64,000 bases of DNA from Manis javanica (Eukaryota; Chordata; Mammalia; Pholidota; Manidae), in assembly GCF_040802235.1 (NCBI RefSeq), contig NC_133170.1, forward strand, positions 2,123,001-2,187,000, given 5' to 3'. Under the pieces are notes generated by a model. The model was given only the letters and a program-made list of their open reading frames with translations. It did no database searches and was not told the DNA's origin. Of the stretch, positions 14,401-24,999 are shown piece by piece; position 1 is the stretch's first letter; each line of letters opens with the position of its first letter. A program made the translations under genes and the position numbers.

Positions 14401-15558
14401 TTCTATGAAATGCATTTTTACAATGCACCGCTTCTTATAGGATATTCTGGTATTTGCTGGGGACGGACGTGGAGGGAGAGGTGGTATCACGGAAGTAGAA
14501 TTTTGGGTCAGCATAATAAGAACGATTTTGTAATTTAGGAAAAGGTGTCAGTGGTGAGGTGACCGTATCGTCTCAGATTGCCGACCTGCCCACCTTTCTC
14601 CTTGTGGTCTGACTTCAGTTATCAATGGTAAAAGCAGGAAGCATTCTAGTTTTTTTGTAGTTTACTTCTTTAGAAACAAATTGTGAAAAGATCTTATTTA
14701 GTGTAGAAGTCAACTTATACGTAACAGGTAAAATTGAGGAAATTTGGAACATTTGGGAATCATCCATATTTTCATCATGTCTTTAAAAAATAGGTTCGTC
14801 TAGTAACTAAAGAAGAGGAGGCGGCTAATACATACGCGATACGTCAGGTGAGTTCGCTTAAAAATTAGTATCGTTGCGATCCAAATGGAGACTGTGCCCA
14901 CAAGACGGAATGTGGACCATTTCCCCCCCCCCATTTTTAAAAACACTTTTAAATTAAGAGGTACTTTATATACAGTAAAATTCACTCTCCTTAGTGAATA
15001 GTTCTAGTTTTGTAGCTCTTAAGTTTATAGTTCCACTAAATGTGTACAGTCTTCAGATGCCACAAAAGTCAAGGTAAAGAACAGTGTCCTCCCTCCCCCA
15101 GATGTCCCTGTGCCTCTTTGCAGTCCCTCCACGCCCAACACCAGCCCCTGCAGAGGCACGGCCTTGTATGGCCCTGCAGTTTTACTTTGACAGTGGTGGG
15201 TGATCATATACTTTCCCTTCCCTTTGCACAGGTGGTTCTCCCCGTGCTGGGACACAGCATTCAGTACCCGGAGAACCGAGTGGGGCCGTGGTTCCAGGAC
15301 GCACTCCGAAGAGATGGACTACAGACGTGTAGGTTTAGAGTGCCTGCCCTGAAACTGAATGTCCCGGGGTGCTACAGACAGATTTTAAAACATCCCCATA
15401 ACCTCTCATACCAGCTAATGGAAGAACAAGATATTGATGGCAAAACGGAAGGTCCCCACACTGATGGAGCAACTCTGTCTCTTTCGATCTCTTTTGATCT
15501 TGATGCTTCGTGTTATGCTACAGTTTGTCTGAGGGAAGTCATGAAGCATGACTTTTAA
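2327..15558 (+). CDS. PUS7L: PUS7L coding span, seven C-terminal exons (5' partial)
   Basis: Join of 2327-2486, 4210-4402, 7076-7174, 10016-10097, 11162-11439, 14794-14847 and 15232-15558, all with GT-AG introns and matching phases. The joined product is about 396 residues of a TruD-family pseudouridine synthase, the class that isomerises uridine to pseudouridine in RNA. Motifs read in order are FSYAGLKDKKAITYQ (catalytic Asp), KGNHFDIVIRNL, FVNYYGPQRFG, and a C-terminal stretch with VLPVLGHSIQYP and NLSYQLMEEQDID. As I recall, the human protein is about 700 residues, so roughly 300 N-terminal residues lie before base 1. PUS7L rather than its paralogue PUS7 is chosen from the wording of the C-terminal half, which I read as PUS7L-like; a protein alignment would settle it. 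All reading frames are intact, so the gene looks functional. Introns are about 0.4-3.4 kb. Confidence 0.93.
4210..4402 (+). CDS. PUS7L: PUS7L exon, TruD core
   Basis: Acceptor TTTATAG|G and donor AATGTTAAG|GTAAGA. The first base completes the Arg codon from the previous exon; the exon then encodes LKNIEKEIEKKRMNLFNIRS, DDFLRLGQLKGNHFDIVIRN and LRERILEAIENVK, ending on a whole codon. The KGNHFDIVIRNL block is typical of TruD proteins. The donor is duplicated 31 bases downstream (see the repeat at 4392-4453). Reading on past the first donor meets a TAA at 4421-4423, so the upstream donor must be the productive one. Confidence 0.93.
4392..4453 (+). repeat. 31-bp tandem duplication containing a PUS7L splice donor
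   Basis: AAAATGTTAAGGTAAGAAAA at 4392 recurs at 4423, 31 bases on, and the match runs through the following CTCAATTTT. The last 11 exonic bases and the first ~20 intronic bases are therefore repeated, giving two nearly identical GTAAGA donors at 4403 and 4434. Using the second would add 31 bases, containing a stop. Confidence 0.95.
5030..5220 (+). mobile_element. Non-autonomous hAT-like DNA transposon remnant
   Basis: The stretch from the GGCTTTGTGGGTC region through CCAGTAAAGCTTCATGTTC to GGGCCATTGGTAGTTTGACAA resembles the common mammalian element whose consensus ends in 'cccgtgggccgtagtttgccgacc'. Diverged; the exact family is not assigned. It lies in a PUS7L intron. Confidence 0.5.
5216..5320 (+). 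mobile_element. MER5-like DNA transposon fragment
   Basis: CCAGTAATTCTCAACTTGAC and the later AACCAGAACCTCTGGGGTAG match the 'cagtggttctcaa ... aatctctggggg' layout of MER5 elements. Intronic and degraded. Confidence 0.45.
6020..6115 (+). mobile_element. L2 3'-end fragment
   Basis: A short run with GGTGCTCAATGAGAAC and a GTTGAGTGAATAAATA tail resembles the L2 end 'ggcgctcaataaatatttgttgaatgaatga'. Intronic. Confidence 0.4.
6745..7040 (+). mobile_element. Old interspersed repeat next to a PUS7L acceptor
   Basis: TTATAACAAAGAACCGTAGA at the start, GGAGGCTGGAAGCCTGAGAT in the middle and an ending that reads ATATAATCCATAGCA follow the widespread mammalian repeat type 'ctgccataacaaagtaccacaga ... 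gcccataaca'. A second copy of the same type is at about 59811-60165. I do not assign a family name. It ends only about 35 bases before the exon at 7076. Confidence 0.55.
7076..7174 (+). CDS. PUS7L: PUS7L exon, GPQRFG block
   Basis: Acceptor TGTTCACAG, donor AAATG|GTACGG. It is exactly 33 codons and phase 0 at both ends: NKGFVNYYGPQRFGMGRKVH then TDQIGLALLKSEM. N-YYG-QRFG is a hallmark of TruD enzymes and forms part of the active-site fold. Skipping this exon would keep the frame but remove that block. Confidence 0.94.
7651..7735. repeat. TA-rich simple repeat
   Basis: Alternating TATATA tracts, longest at about 7680-7696, within a PUS7L intron. Confidence 0.8.
8200..8370 (+). mobile_element. 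MIR SINE
   Basis: GGCAGGTTATTTAACTTCCA, then a CTTCTTTATCTATAAAATGG core, TTATGAGAATTAAG and ACACCTGGTATAGAGACAGG follow the MIR order 'gcaagttacttaacctc ... cctcatctgtaaaatggg ... gtgaggattaaatgag ... tgcctggcacatag'. Intronic. Confidence 0.75.
8625..9010 (+). mobile_element. Old interspersed repeat, family unassigned
   Basis: GCTATGTAACAAATTACTCC, then CTTAGTGCCTTAAAACAACA and a CTCCTGTTCCTGAGGCTCAG stretch match the common mammalian repeat type 'gctatgtaacaaattaccccaaaacttagtggcttaaaac'. The GC-rich open frames on both strands here are attributable to it. Confidence 0.55.
9290..9405 (+). mobile_element. L2 3'-end fragment
   Basis: AGACAAAGGCCATGTCTCTC, then ACAGTGCCGAGCACACGGCA and a TTGTTGGGATGAATGAATAA tail match the L2 3' end. 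Intronic. Confidence 0.65.
9637..9671 (+). repeat. 16-bp direct repeat, period 19
   Basis: TTGACATCCCCCAGGC occurs at 9637-9652 and again at 9656-9671, separated by GAT. A small local duplication inside a PUS7L intron. Confidence 0.9.
10016..10097 (+). CDS. PUS7L: PUS7L exon, short linker exon
   Basis: Acceptor TTTTCAAAG, donor AAACTG|GTATTT. It encodes VKSVKLFLTPEDLDDPVNRA then KKYFLQT plus one base of a Glu codon completed at 11162. The donor has a weak consensus (no purine-AG after GT), so this exon could be a target of alternative splicing; skipping it (82 bases) would shift the frame. Confidence 0.91.
11162..11439 (+). CDS. PUS7L: PUS7L exon, central TruD region
   Basis: Acceptor GTGTGTTTCAG, donor ACTAAG|GTAAGT. 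The first two bases complete a Glu codon and the remaining 276 bases give 92 codons: DARGTLSLLPEFRVRERALL, AWFSFPHPMRVFYVHAYGSR, VWNEAVSYRLATYGSRVVEG, DLVCLDEDVDENVPNTK. The VFYVHAY-S-VWNEAVS-R block is the conserved region at the start of the TruD insertion domain. The exon is noticeably GC-richer than its introns. Confidence 0.95.
12280..12445 (-). mobile_element. MIR-like SINE fragment
   Basis: CCCATTTTATAGAGCTGAAA, then TGAGACTCAGATTGGCGAGG and a GTTAAGTGACAGATCAAGTG stretch match the reverse of a MIR. Intronic. Confidence 0.55.
13168..13238 (+). repeat. 24-bp minisatellite, three units
   Basis: The unit beginning GCATGAGGTGCCAAGGATGG and ending TCGA starts at 13168, 13192 and 13216. The three units are identical except for the last base. 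The unit is a multiple of three, so it gives a periodic but meaningless open frame. Intronic. Confidence 0.95.
14199..14218 (+). repeat. Short GT microsatellite
   Basis: About ten GT units after CAC, within the PUS7L intron 11440-14793. Confidence 0.95.
14794..14847 (+). CDS. PUS7L: PUS7L micro-exon, 18 codons
   Basis: Acceptor AAAAAATAG, donor CGTCAG|GTGAGT. Exactly 54 bases and phase 0 at both ends: VRLVTKEEEAANTYAIRQ. It links the DLVCLDEDVDENVPNTK end of the previous exon to VVLPVLGHSIQYP in the last exon. Skipping it would keep the frame. The acceptor has a purine-rich tract just before AG, with the T-rich tract (TTTTCATCATGTCTTT) further upstream. Confidence 0.92.
15232..15558 (+). CDS. 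PUS7L: PUS7L terminal coding exon and stop
   Basis: Acceptor CCCTTTGCACAG. It encodes 108 residues and stops at TAA 15556-15558: VVLPVLGHSIQYPENRVGPW, LQTCRFRVPALKLNVPGCYR, QILKHPHNLSYQLMEEQDID, ISFDLDASCYATVCLREVMK and HDF. The LP-G block, the RFR-P block and the C-terminal SFDLDASCYATVCLRE block form the second half of the TruD catalytic fold. Confidence 0.95.
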   Translation: MVLPVLGHSIQYPENRVGPWFQDALRRDGLQTCRFRVPALKLNVPGCYRQILKHPHNLSYQLMEEQDIDGKTEGPHTDGATLSLSISFDLDASCYATVCLREVMKHDF

Positions 15559-15649
15559 AACTGATACCCTTGATACAGTCGTGTATATGTCACTCCTTAA
15601 AGGCAAGGGAGCCAAAGGACCTTCAGCATCTCCCCTGTGTTGGGAGCTT

Positions 15650-15790
15650 TCTATTATTATCTCCTTTAGTTAAACAACATCCTGGTGAAGCAGGAATTTA
15701 ATGCTGACGTTCCAGAGGACAGACAGCTAGTGAGGGGCAAGATCTGCTTTGAAGACTCCAGAGCCAGTGCTCTTTCTAGTATCTCATGTT
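15650..15790 (-). mobile_element. MIR SINE inside the PUS7L 3' UTR
   Basis: ATTATTATCTCCTTTAGTTA, then GACAGACAGCTAGTGAGGGG and a GACTCCAGAGCCAGTGCTCT end match the reversed MIR ('attatccccattttacag ... cacagctagtaagtgg ... gactccagagcccgtgctct'). Confidence 0.7.
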
Positions 15791-16095
15791 TCCGTGACTT
15801 TTATGCTGCACTATATGGTTACAACCTTTCTGGACTATTAGGAGCACATAATATGCAATGTAAGAAAAATCATTTGTATCCTCTAGTTCCTTGCTTAGAA
15901 TGTAGATGAAACTAGGTTGTAATGAAAGTGTATGGTTGGAGAAAAAGACAGACAAAACATTTTGTTAATTCTCATTCTTTTATATTTTTGAAAGTATTGA
16001 TGAGCATAATACAACAGGGAAATATGATCCTTCTATTTATGGTAGCTACCCCAGGGTAATTTACCCCTGGGTAAGTAATCTTTGATGAAGGTTGA

Positions 16096-16101
16096 AATAA
16101 A
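16096..16101 (+). terminator. Candidate poly(A) signal of PUS7L
   Basis: Canonical AATAAA about 540 bases after the stop codon, followed within 30 bases by T-rich sequence. Confidence 0.5.
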
Positions 16102-16179
16102 GTGTTTCATACAGTTTCTTTATCTTGACATATACTGCCCCTCTTGAATTTTTATTTTTGTTTTTCTGTGATCTAGAAC

Positions 16180-16275
16180 AGATTTTAGAGTTAGATTGGA
16201 CTCCGATGCCAGCTCTGATGCTTACTGGTGACTTCAGCTTGTGACTGACTGTTTCTTAGGCCCAAAGACTCAAGA
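16180..16275 (+). mobile_element. MIR SINE fragment
   Basis: TTAGAGTTAGATTGGACTCC then CTCTGATGCTTACTGGTGAC follow the 5' half of a MIR ('ggagccagactgcctgggttc ... ctctgccacttactagctgtg'). Confidence 0.5.
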
Positions 16276-16877
16276 CAGCACCTCATAAGCAACAAATAAT
16301 AGGATTCTCTCCACTTTATATGTTGCTAGAGGAAGCAAACATTTTGTCCACTTGAAAATATAAATATTTGTTTAACTGTCTCACATCATAAATCATCCTT
16401 AATCATTTTCTGTCACTTGAATTTGGAGGAAATGGTATATATATTGATTGGGAAGACCTAAGTGTTCTTTGATTGCTGGTCAGCTTATGTAATGATGACA
16501 TATAAGAAACAGCATAGAGCATTACATGTCAGTAATGTGGCACTTTTATGTACTTACGTCAGTTAAACTGTTTAGGGTACATTTCCATAAAGAAAAAAAA
16601 TTCAAAAGAAGGAAAAAAACTATATGCAATGGAAAATTATTTATACAGTGCTTTTATATATAATGGAAGAAATTAGAAATATTTTCCAAGTCCAGCACTA
16701 GATAGCTGAAGTAAGTAAAATGAGATGCATCAACTTGACAGCAAAGCCTGTAGTTGTTAAAAATGATAATGAAGTTTTTAAGTATGTGTGGACACGCTTC
16801 CTCTCAAAAACAGAACATACATCTTACAAATGCGGTATGTACACTGAGTGTGGCTTTTACAATGGAATGCACCTTAG

Positions 16878-17115
16878 CATGATGATTAAAAGCATGGATG
16901 TTGGGGGCTAACTCCCCCAGTGCGAGCCTTCTCCCCACTCAGAGCAGGCTGGCCTCGGGCAGACTCTTGCCCAGGGTGCTTGGGTGTCCACACCTGGGGG
17001 TGCGGATGGTGATTACCAACCTCGTAGCACTGTTGGGAGGATTGGTTGACTAATACATGTAATAAGGCGGCTTGACAAAGTGCCTGGGACCTAGTTATTA
17101 TTCAGTGAGTGTTCA
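16878..17115 (+). mobile_element. MIR SINE
   Basis: GATTAAAAGCATGGATGTTG at the start, GATTACCAACCTCGTAGCAC and AAGTGCCTGGGACCTAGTTA at the end follow the full MIR order. Confidence 0.7.
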
Positions 17116-18789
17116 CAGATGCCAAGTCCGGAGGAGAAGACAAAGGTGTTAGTGAAGTGAGAGATGACAGTGCTGTTCTGTCACGGTGACAGTGTTTGGG
17201 TTTCTTTTTAACAGGAAAAGTCCCCTTTTTTGTCATTATATATTTTAATCTCAGGACGATAATACCATTTTTTAAAAATTACCTTATTTTAATATTTACT
17301 TAAAATAAAATAGTGCTATATTCAGTAGTAGAAAAATTTAGAAAAAATAATTTCATTTCATATGATAAATTATATTCTGCAAATGTAAAATGGATTACTG
17401 TTGAATCTTAGATTTCCTTTAAATGTTGAGTAGCAGAAATGTGGTAACATTAGTGTGCTTTATTTTCTTTGCCTGTAGATGGCACTATAATGTTAGGTAT
17501 CTTTATTCACTTACTCATTTTCATTTATTAATTTAATACTTAGGCCGTGTGTAAGAAAGAATCACAAATCTTATTTCAAGTCACCATAAAATGTATTCAG
17601 GTACTGTTCATATGGAGAATTATTCTGTATACCAGTAATATTTGCCATGTTAATTTTTTTTTCAGTTTAAGGAGGTGAATATGCTTTGGAGCAAATGATG
17701 ACCAGTCACCTACGCTTTTGCAGTTTTCCTGAGGCATTTCAGGCCTTCGGAAGGATAATCTTTGGATTAGTTTTAATTTTCGAGGTTGCATTTGAAACTG
17801 AGCAGTGGTGCCCCAGGATCGCTAAGGTAAAACAACTGGAGGGCTTTTTACTAAGATAAAAGCACTTTGAGCCTAGTAGCCGAGCTGCTCGCAGGTCACG
17901 TGCAGCCCTGGCTTCAGGTAACATTCGTGGAGGGTCTGTCGGCCCTTGGCCTCTGCGCTCTGTAACCCCGATGCTCCGCCTGCAGGTGGGCAGTGCTTCC
18001 CCTTTTTTCTCAGGTGAGAAACCGTCAGAGTGCTTCGCTGACCGAGGCAAGCCAAGCAGGAAGGTGTGTGGCAGGTCTGCAGGGTGCCTCCCAGAATGGG
18101 AAGTGGTGTCGGAGGAGTTAAATCCTGAGTAATTTCAGTGTGGGTTGTCAGGAATACTTTTAATTAAAGAAGTGACTCTAATCTTAAACAATTCATTTCC
18201 TCAGCAACTGTGAGGAATGAGCTAACTTACCCTGCCTGGGTACATAGACTGTCTTATTAAAGAAAATTTTTACTCATAGAAGGAAGTCGGGTAACTCAAG
18301 AAAGTATTTAAATTTAGACATACTGGAAAATACTACAAAATGTAGGGGACATGAAGTTGTCCTTTCTGTCATCAGCTTTCTACCCAACTCAGTCATTAAT
18401 GCTCCAGGAGAAGCTGGGGGCTCCCCTCCAACTGCCCCCGCCTATTTCTGGCATGTTAGAGTGCTTATTTCATCAGGCAGTCACCTTCTAGATGACATAC
18501 CAAGTCAAGTACTTTGGTGATCAGCTGAATTGCTCTAGTAGCTGCAGTCGAATAGAATTTCTCTTACAGCTATTCCACATGTATTTAATAAGGCAAATTA
18601 GAGAATTTAACATGTTAAATCCTTGCTTACTATTTCTATAATTGGGTTTAATGTCATCCAAGAGAGTAGATAAAACAAGTATTATAAGATATGAGTTAAT
18701 ACTTAGGTCTCTGCCAAAACACTTCAGGTGACTGCTGATACAAATGTGCTTATACAAGTGAGCTTCACCTTCTGCTCCAGGGAAATCGT
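17116..18789. other. Intergenic stretch, nothing recognised
   Basis: AT-rich DNA with short overlapping open frames and no family motif. A splice-like segment at about 17666-17826 has stops in all frames. Confidence 0.5.
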
Positions 18790-21115
18790 ACAAAAGCAGT
18801 AAGGAAAAACCACAATTGCAAACAATATAATAAACACACTTATAAAGTACATGTAAGAGCTACCAGGAGCAGCTGAGACCTGAAAAAAGTTGCACAGTAG
18901 GAAGTGGAAAAGAAGTGGCAAAAGGATTCAGTAACAACTGATATCAAAAGCAGCAAAAAGCATTTTTTCTGAAGATGATAGGCCTCGCCTAAAGAAAAAA
19001 AGTCATTATCTCTTTGGATAAGACATTGAGCAAGCAAAGCTGATGGCAAAAACTGGGTTGAGCTTGGTCTGGGGCTAAAGAAAGCGTTGCAAACAGTGAT
19101 ACCTTGTATTTGCAGAAAGCAAAAGAGGTGTCCTTGAGTGGAAGGTTGTCCTGGCCTCGCACTCCTGACCAAGAACCTGCAAAGAGGTGGGCCAGGGACA
19201 CACAACTCATCCAACCCTGAGCAACAAATCACAAAAAAGTAGTCATAAAGAAGATAAAAATTGTGATTTTTTTTTTTTTGGTAAAGCAATCATTTCCATG
19301 AAGGAAGACTACAAAAAAAAAAAAGAAATGGAAGAAGTAAAAGAACATAGGAAATATAAGACAAGACAACACCTGAGGTAGGAGGATTCGGGGATGGTGC
19401 AGAAGATCAAAGCACAGCCGTCAGAGAAATGAGGGTGAACTGGCACGGGCACACGCAGGATAAGAGACAAGAAAAAACACAATAAGGGACAAAGAAGATG
19501 AGAATAAAACTGAATTCCCCCAAGTATTTGAATTCCCCCAAGTACATACATGCAAGGAAAATAATAAATGTTAATGGCTAGGATATAAAAGGATACAAGA
19601 GACCTTCATTCAGGTTTATGGTAACAAGAAAATATGGGACAAAATAAAAATTATATTCTATGGAATGATGTCTTGGATGCCAGGAAGCCTAGATTAACTG
19701 GGTTACTAGGGTGAAACAAATTCTTCATAGCTAAGCAGAGAGCCGTAAGAGCTCCCGTATCTGAGGCTACGTAAACAGCCTGACTGAAGCTGTGGGCCAC
19801 CCTCACCTCAACTCAAACCCTAGAATCAGAATAAACAGCCTTTCCTCTGACAACCAAATAAGGAAGGAACTTGTACTGTTTGGGAAATAAAGCCAAACAA
19901 TTATACTTAATGTTGGGAATGGAATTTTTAAAAGTAAGACATTCAGTGAAACAAGAAAGTAAGATCCATAATGAAAGAAAATGGTGAAATATAGGAGAGT
20001 CCCCCAAGATCAGAAAAAAGACAATGGTATCTGCACTCACCACTTCTGTTCTACTAGAGGGCCTCGACATTACAGTAAAGCAAGAAAAAGACTACATAAA
20101 ATTTGGAAAGGAAAAAATTTTTGTTCTTAGGAAAACAATATGATGTAGAAGTTTTTAACAAAGGCATCTATAATTCTGTAGAAAAATTTACAAAGGCAGC
20201 TACAAAAAGAAAAGCAGCTAAAACTAATGACTAGCTAGTTCATGACTGCAAGGCCACTATATAGAAGTCAGTGTTATTTCTACATAATAGAAATGAATGA
20301 GCAATGAAAATTTTAAATAATACTCTGCAATAGTAGAAAAATATGAAATGTTTAGAAATATATTTAACAAAGGCTTATATGTCTGCTACACTAGAACATT
20401 TTTGAGAGGGGAAGGAAAAAAACAGAAAATGGAAAGATGATGTTCATTGACCAGAAGACTCAATATTGTTAAGATGTCAGGTCACCCCAGACTGGTATGC
20501 TGATCCAATTAAATACCAATAAAAAAAAACCACACAAAGAACAAAATGTGCGTGTGAAAAATGATACCAATGATTCAGAGAACTGTTGGGCAGTTTCTTA
20601 TAAATTTAAAAATACCTTACTGTATGATTCAGGAATCTGATTCCTAAGTGTATATCAAAGGGTAATAAAAACATGTCAACACAAAAATACAAAAAATTAA
20701 TACCCAACAATTGGAAACAACCCAAATGCCTATAAAAGGAAAATGGACAAATTGTGGTCTATTCACACAATGGAATAAAAATTTTAAGATACATGCAACA
20801 AAATATATGAATATCAAAAGCTGTATTGCATGTGAGAAGCCAGAAGCAAAAGGGAGCATGTGCTTGATCCCATTTATATGAAGTTCAGAGCAGGGAGATA
20901 AGCTACAATAATAAAAATTAAAACAGTGGTTGCCTCAGTGTGTATGTGTGTTGGTGGGGAGAGGAGTAGAAGGCAGGGGATTGATTGGACCCAAGGGAGC
21001 ATTTTTTTTGTGTAGAGGATATATTCTGTATGTTGTTTGGAATAGGGTAGCTGAATTTATAAATTTGTCAAAATTTATCAGTTACGTAGATTATACTTGA
21101 ATGAAATATAAAATG
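18790..21115 (+). mobile_element. Degenerate L1 LINE, ORF2 and 3' end
   Basis: The best-matching part is 20620-21110: AACAATTGGAAACAACCCAA, GGACAAATTGTGGTCTATTC, GAAGCCAGAAGCAAAAGGGA and CCCATTTATATGAAGTTCAG in order, then an ending with TTTGTCAAAATTTATCAG, as in older L1 (L1M) ends. Around 20030-20070 the text CACTCACCACTTCTGTTCTA matches the start of the ORF2 reverse-transcriptase catalytic region. The 5' part (18790-19900) is only weakly L1-like. Many stops; dead. Confidence 0.7.
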
Positions 21116-21779
21116 TCTGTGGCAGCCATGGAGCTCTTTCACTCAGATACCCCTTCAGGAGAGGCCCTGCTGTGGGGCATGCTGTAGTACTTGCAGCATG
21201 TAGCATCGGAGCTGAGGACTTGCTGCCCCTACAACTCCAGCCCATGACTTAGCATGTCACGGGCATTAAAGCCTGGTCATTTCTGCCCAAGGAGATGCTC
21301 TTCTAATGGGGAACTGTTTTCTAAGCTCCCACTGAGGACTGCCAAGATGTTTTCAGAACTGCACTACGGGCTCTCCTACCCAACTGTTCTTGCTTTCCCC
21401 TGTGTGTCAAGTTAGACCTGTGCCATGGTCTGAAATCTTTTTTGACCTACTTCTCCATCTCACCTTTACTTGCATAGTTTCTACCTAAGTAAATCTCCTG
21501 CATGTTTCACTCCATCCTGGCTTTTCACACACTGTTAATTGAAAAAAAAAATCAGTGATTGAAATGAGACCAAACATATGTCATATCAGTGTGTTTACAT
21601 TGGCTTAATTCCAGAAAAAGTTACTTTTTTCCAAAAGCAAACCATACTTTATACCTTTATGCTGGATCCGGCATGCTCACCTATATTCAACTTACTGGTT
21701 GAATATAAAGTTGTGAACAAAGGCAAATGAAAATAGCAGAAGTCATGATCTTAATATCAGATTAGAAGAAAATACAAAA
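21116..21779. other. Stretch between two L1 bodies, family unassigned
   Basis: Less AT-rich (GGCAGCCATGGAGCTCTTTC onward) than the flanking L1 bodies, with an A9-10 run near 21541. It may be a separate old repeat; I could not name it. Confidence 0.4.
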
Positions 21780-23960
21780 CACATTTAGAAGAAGCTTGGG
21801 ATCCCTAATAACAAAACCAGATGCCACAAGACAAGAAAATTACAGGCCAGTGCCCCTGATACAAACATCCTCAGCTAGGTATTAGTAAGCCAAATTCAAC
21901 AGTACACTTACAAGAGTCATATACCATGATCAAGTGGGATTTGTTCTAGAAATGCAAGGATAGCTCAACAAATCAATCAATGTGATGTGCCATATTAACA
22001 AAATGGATAAAAATCATATGACCATGTCAATATACATAGAAGAAGCTTTTGACAAAATTCAATTTCCACTTATAAGAAGAACTCTCAACAACATAGTGGT
22101 TATAGAGGGAACATACCTCAGCATAATAAAGACCATAGATGGCAAATGTACAACTAACATCGTAGTCAGTGATGAAAAGCTACAAGCTCTTACTTTGGGA
22201 TTAGGAACATTTTTAAAAATTCAACAGAATATTTGAAGTCCTGGCTGGAGCAATAGGCAAGAAAAATAAATAAAAGGAGTTCATATTGGGAAGAAGTAAA
22301 ACTGTCCCTATTTGCAGATGACATGATATATATATAAAGACTCCATTGAAATTTAGAATACATAAATTCAGTAAAGTTGCAGAATGCAAAATCAATACAT
22401 AAAATCTGTTGCATTTTTATGTACTAGTAATGAACTATCAGATGGAGAAATGAAGATAGTCACATTTAAAATTGCACCAAAAAGAATAAAATGAGAATAA
22501 ATCTAACCAAGGAGGTGAGAGACCTGCATATTAAAAACTACAATACATTAAGGAAAGAAATTGAAGAATACAGAAATACTGTGTGGACTGTATCAATATT
22601 ATTAAAATGTCCATACTACCCAAAATAATCTACAGATTCCAATAACATTTTTCAAAGAAATAAACAAATAATCCTAAAATTTATATGGAACAAAAAAGCA
22701 GTGAATAGCTAAAGCAATCTTGAGAAAAAAGAACAAAACTGGAGGCATCATGCTCCTTGATTTCAAACTATTACAAAGCATTGTAATTAAAACAGTGTAC
22801 AATTGGCATAAAGATGGACATATAGGCCAATAGAACAGAAAGCCTGGAAATAAACCCATGCATATATGGTCAATTAATTTATGACAAAGGTGCCATGAAT
22901 ATACAATGGGGAGGAGACAGTCTCTTCAAAAAGATGGTGTTGGGAAAGCTGGACAGTCATATACAAAAGAATGAAATCGGATTGCTATTTTACACCATAC
23001 AGAAAAATTAACCCAAAATGGATTAAAAACTTGAGCATAAGATATAAATCAAAGAACTCCTAGAAGAAAACAAGTGGTAAGCTCCTTGCTAGAGGTCTTG
23101 GCAATAATTTGACACTAAAAACAAAAGCAAAAGTAAGTGAGACTACATCATACTAAAAAGCTTCTTCATAGCCAAAGAAAGCCACCCACAGGGTGAAAAG
23201 GCAACCCACTGAATGGGAAAAAATATTTGCAAATCATTTATCTGGTAAGGGGCTAGCATCCAAACAAGTAAATAATACATTCAGCTCAAGAGCTAAAAAA
23301 CAACCCAGTTAAAAAATGAGAAGATACGAATAGACATTTTCCTAAAGAAGACATACAGATGGCCACAGGTATATGGAAAAAATGCTTAACATCATTAATC
23401 ATCTGGGAAATACAAATCAAAGTCGTAATGAGATATCACTTCACATGAGTTAGAATGTCTATTATAAAAAAGACGAGAAATAATAAGTTTTGGGGAACAA
23501 GCGGAGAAAAGGAACCCTTGTGCACCCTTGGTGGGAATGTAGTCACTGTGGAAAATGGTTTGGAGATGCCTCAAAAAATTAATAGAATTATCATATGATC
23601 CAGCAATTCCACTTCTGTGTGTGTATCCAAAGAAAATGAAAAGATTAACTTGGAAAGATGTCTACACCCCCATGTTCACTGCAGCATTATTCACAGTAGC
23701 CGAGACTTGAGTGTCCATCAGTGGATGGACAGATGAACATGTATTTTGGCGCACATGCACATGCACAGAGGAGTATTATTCAGCCATAGAAAATGAAATC
23801 TTGCCATTTGCAACAACATGGATGGACTGGAGGGCATTATGCTGAGTGAAGTAAGTCAGAGAAAGACATATATTGAATGATGTCTCTTCAATGTGGAACC
23901 TGAAACAGAAAAAAAGCACCAAGCTCACAGATACAGAGAACAGATCGGTGGTCAGTGGAG
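21780..23960 (+). mobile_element. Degenerate L1 LINE, ORF2 C-terminal half and 3' end
   Basis: Sense L1 ORF2 sequence with the reverse-transcriptase FADD motif at 22311-22322 (TTTGCAGATGAC). The motif is preceded by CCTGGCTGGAGCAATAGGCA and followed by the familiar CTGTTGCATTTTTATGTACT and CATTATTCACAGTAGCCGAG stretches. The end (GGATGGACTGGAGGGCATTA, then GTCAGTGGAGGCTGGGGTGG) is the usual 3' region. Numerous frameshifts and stops; no intact ORF2. It is a 5'-truncated old insertion. Confidence 0.9.
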
Positions 23961-24764
23961 GCTGGGGTGGGGGGGTGGGGGCGGTGCATGAAGGAGGGCT
24001 GAGGGTAGAAGGAAGAAACAGGTGAAGCAGGGTTAGAGGGAGCTGAATATTGTCAGTCTTTCCTGAAGTGAGGACACTGAGCCTCACACAGCCCATTGAG
24101 GAGGCTTTAATGTCATCTGATGGTTCGGGTGATAATGTCTAATATCCTGTCTTCCCTTGGACAGAGAATCTAGTCCATTTCCCTGATGTTCGGAAACATG
24201 ATTTAGGGCATCCAAAGTCATCCCAAGGATGGAATATTGTATATTAATCTATGACTGGAGGAAGCAGGCCTTTTGGAACTAATTAGGAATTAAATTTCAT
24301 GAAATGCTGTTTCATTGGGAAGGGAAACAGACCAATTCATCTGCAAGGGCATGCCAGGCACAGAAAAAAAGAATTCACAATAAAAAAGAGGAGGAAATAC
24401 TCATTTTTGGCAGCATGTAGGGACATTTCAAATATAAGTAACTTTGAGGGCAACTGACAATCTTAAGGATGAAGAGAACTAGAGGAAATTTCCCCTGAAA
24501 ACAAATATTTGAACATGTGAATTATTCTGTAGTTAATTAATAAACCTATGTGAATCTGCCAAAAATATTAATTAGTATATTTCTGGATCCAGTCCACTGT
24601 TTAAAAAGTTTTCTTTAATAACCAAAAAATATGTTTTGTCTGAGAAACTTTATAACATCTGGTTTAAATAGTCATGCTTAATAATTTTCAAGTCATTCAA
24701 ATCCGCCCCGCCCCCCAGCATTTATTTCAATTGTAACTATGTAATTTATTTTCTGATGATGTGA

Positions 24765-24912
24765 CCGTGTCTCTCACCTGTGAGATCCATAGGGCAGGGA
24801 CATGATCTTTGGTTGGTAGGTTTACTTATTTTTAGTGTATCCTCAGCATCTAGCACAATGTCTGGTGCCTAGAAGGTGCTCAGTAATTCTTATAATGAAT
24901 AAATGAATAGAA
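24765..24912 (+). mobile_element. L2 3'-end fragment
   Basis: GAGATCCATAGGGCAGGGAC, then CATCTAGCACAATGTCTGGT, GCCTAGAAGGTGCTCAGTAA and a TGAATAAATGAATAG tail are a clear L2 end. Confidence 0.8.
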
Positions 24913-24999
24913 CACAATAATATTGAAGTAATTCCTTATGAAGGACTACAGCTTAATCTATTTCTTCTAAATGGAAGACTTCCTGTGGCACTGTGCTTT

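Larger units (their letters stand above)
15559..16120 (+). other. PUS7L: PUS7L 3' untranslated region (probable)
   Basis: Non-coding sequence after the stop, running to a canonical AATAAA at 16096-16101 followed by a T-rich stretch. It contains a MIR fragment at about 15650-15790. The actual cleavage site cannot be fixed from sequence, and a longer 3' UTR is possible. Confidence 0.55.

Noticed and set aside
17653..17830. Exon-like stretch between TTTTTTTTCAG and AAG|GTAAAA
   Set aside because: All three plus-strand frames contain early stops.
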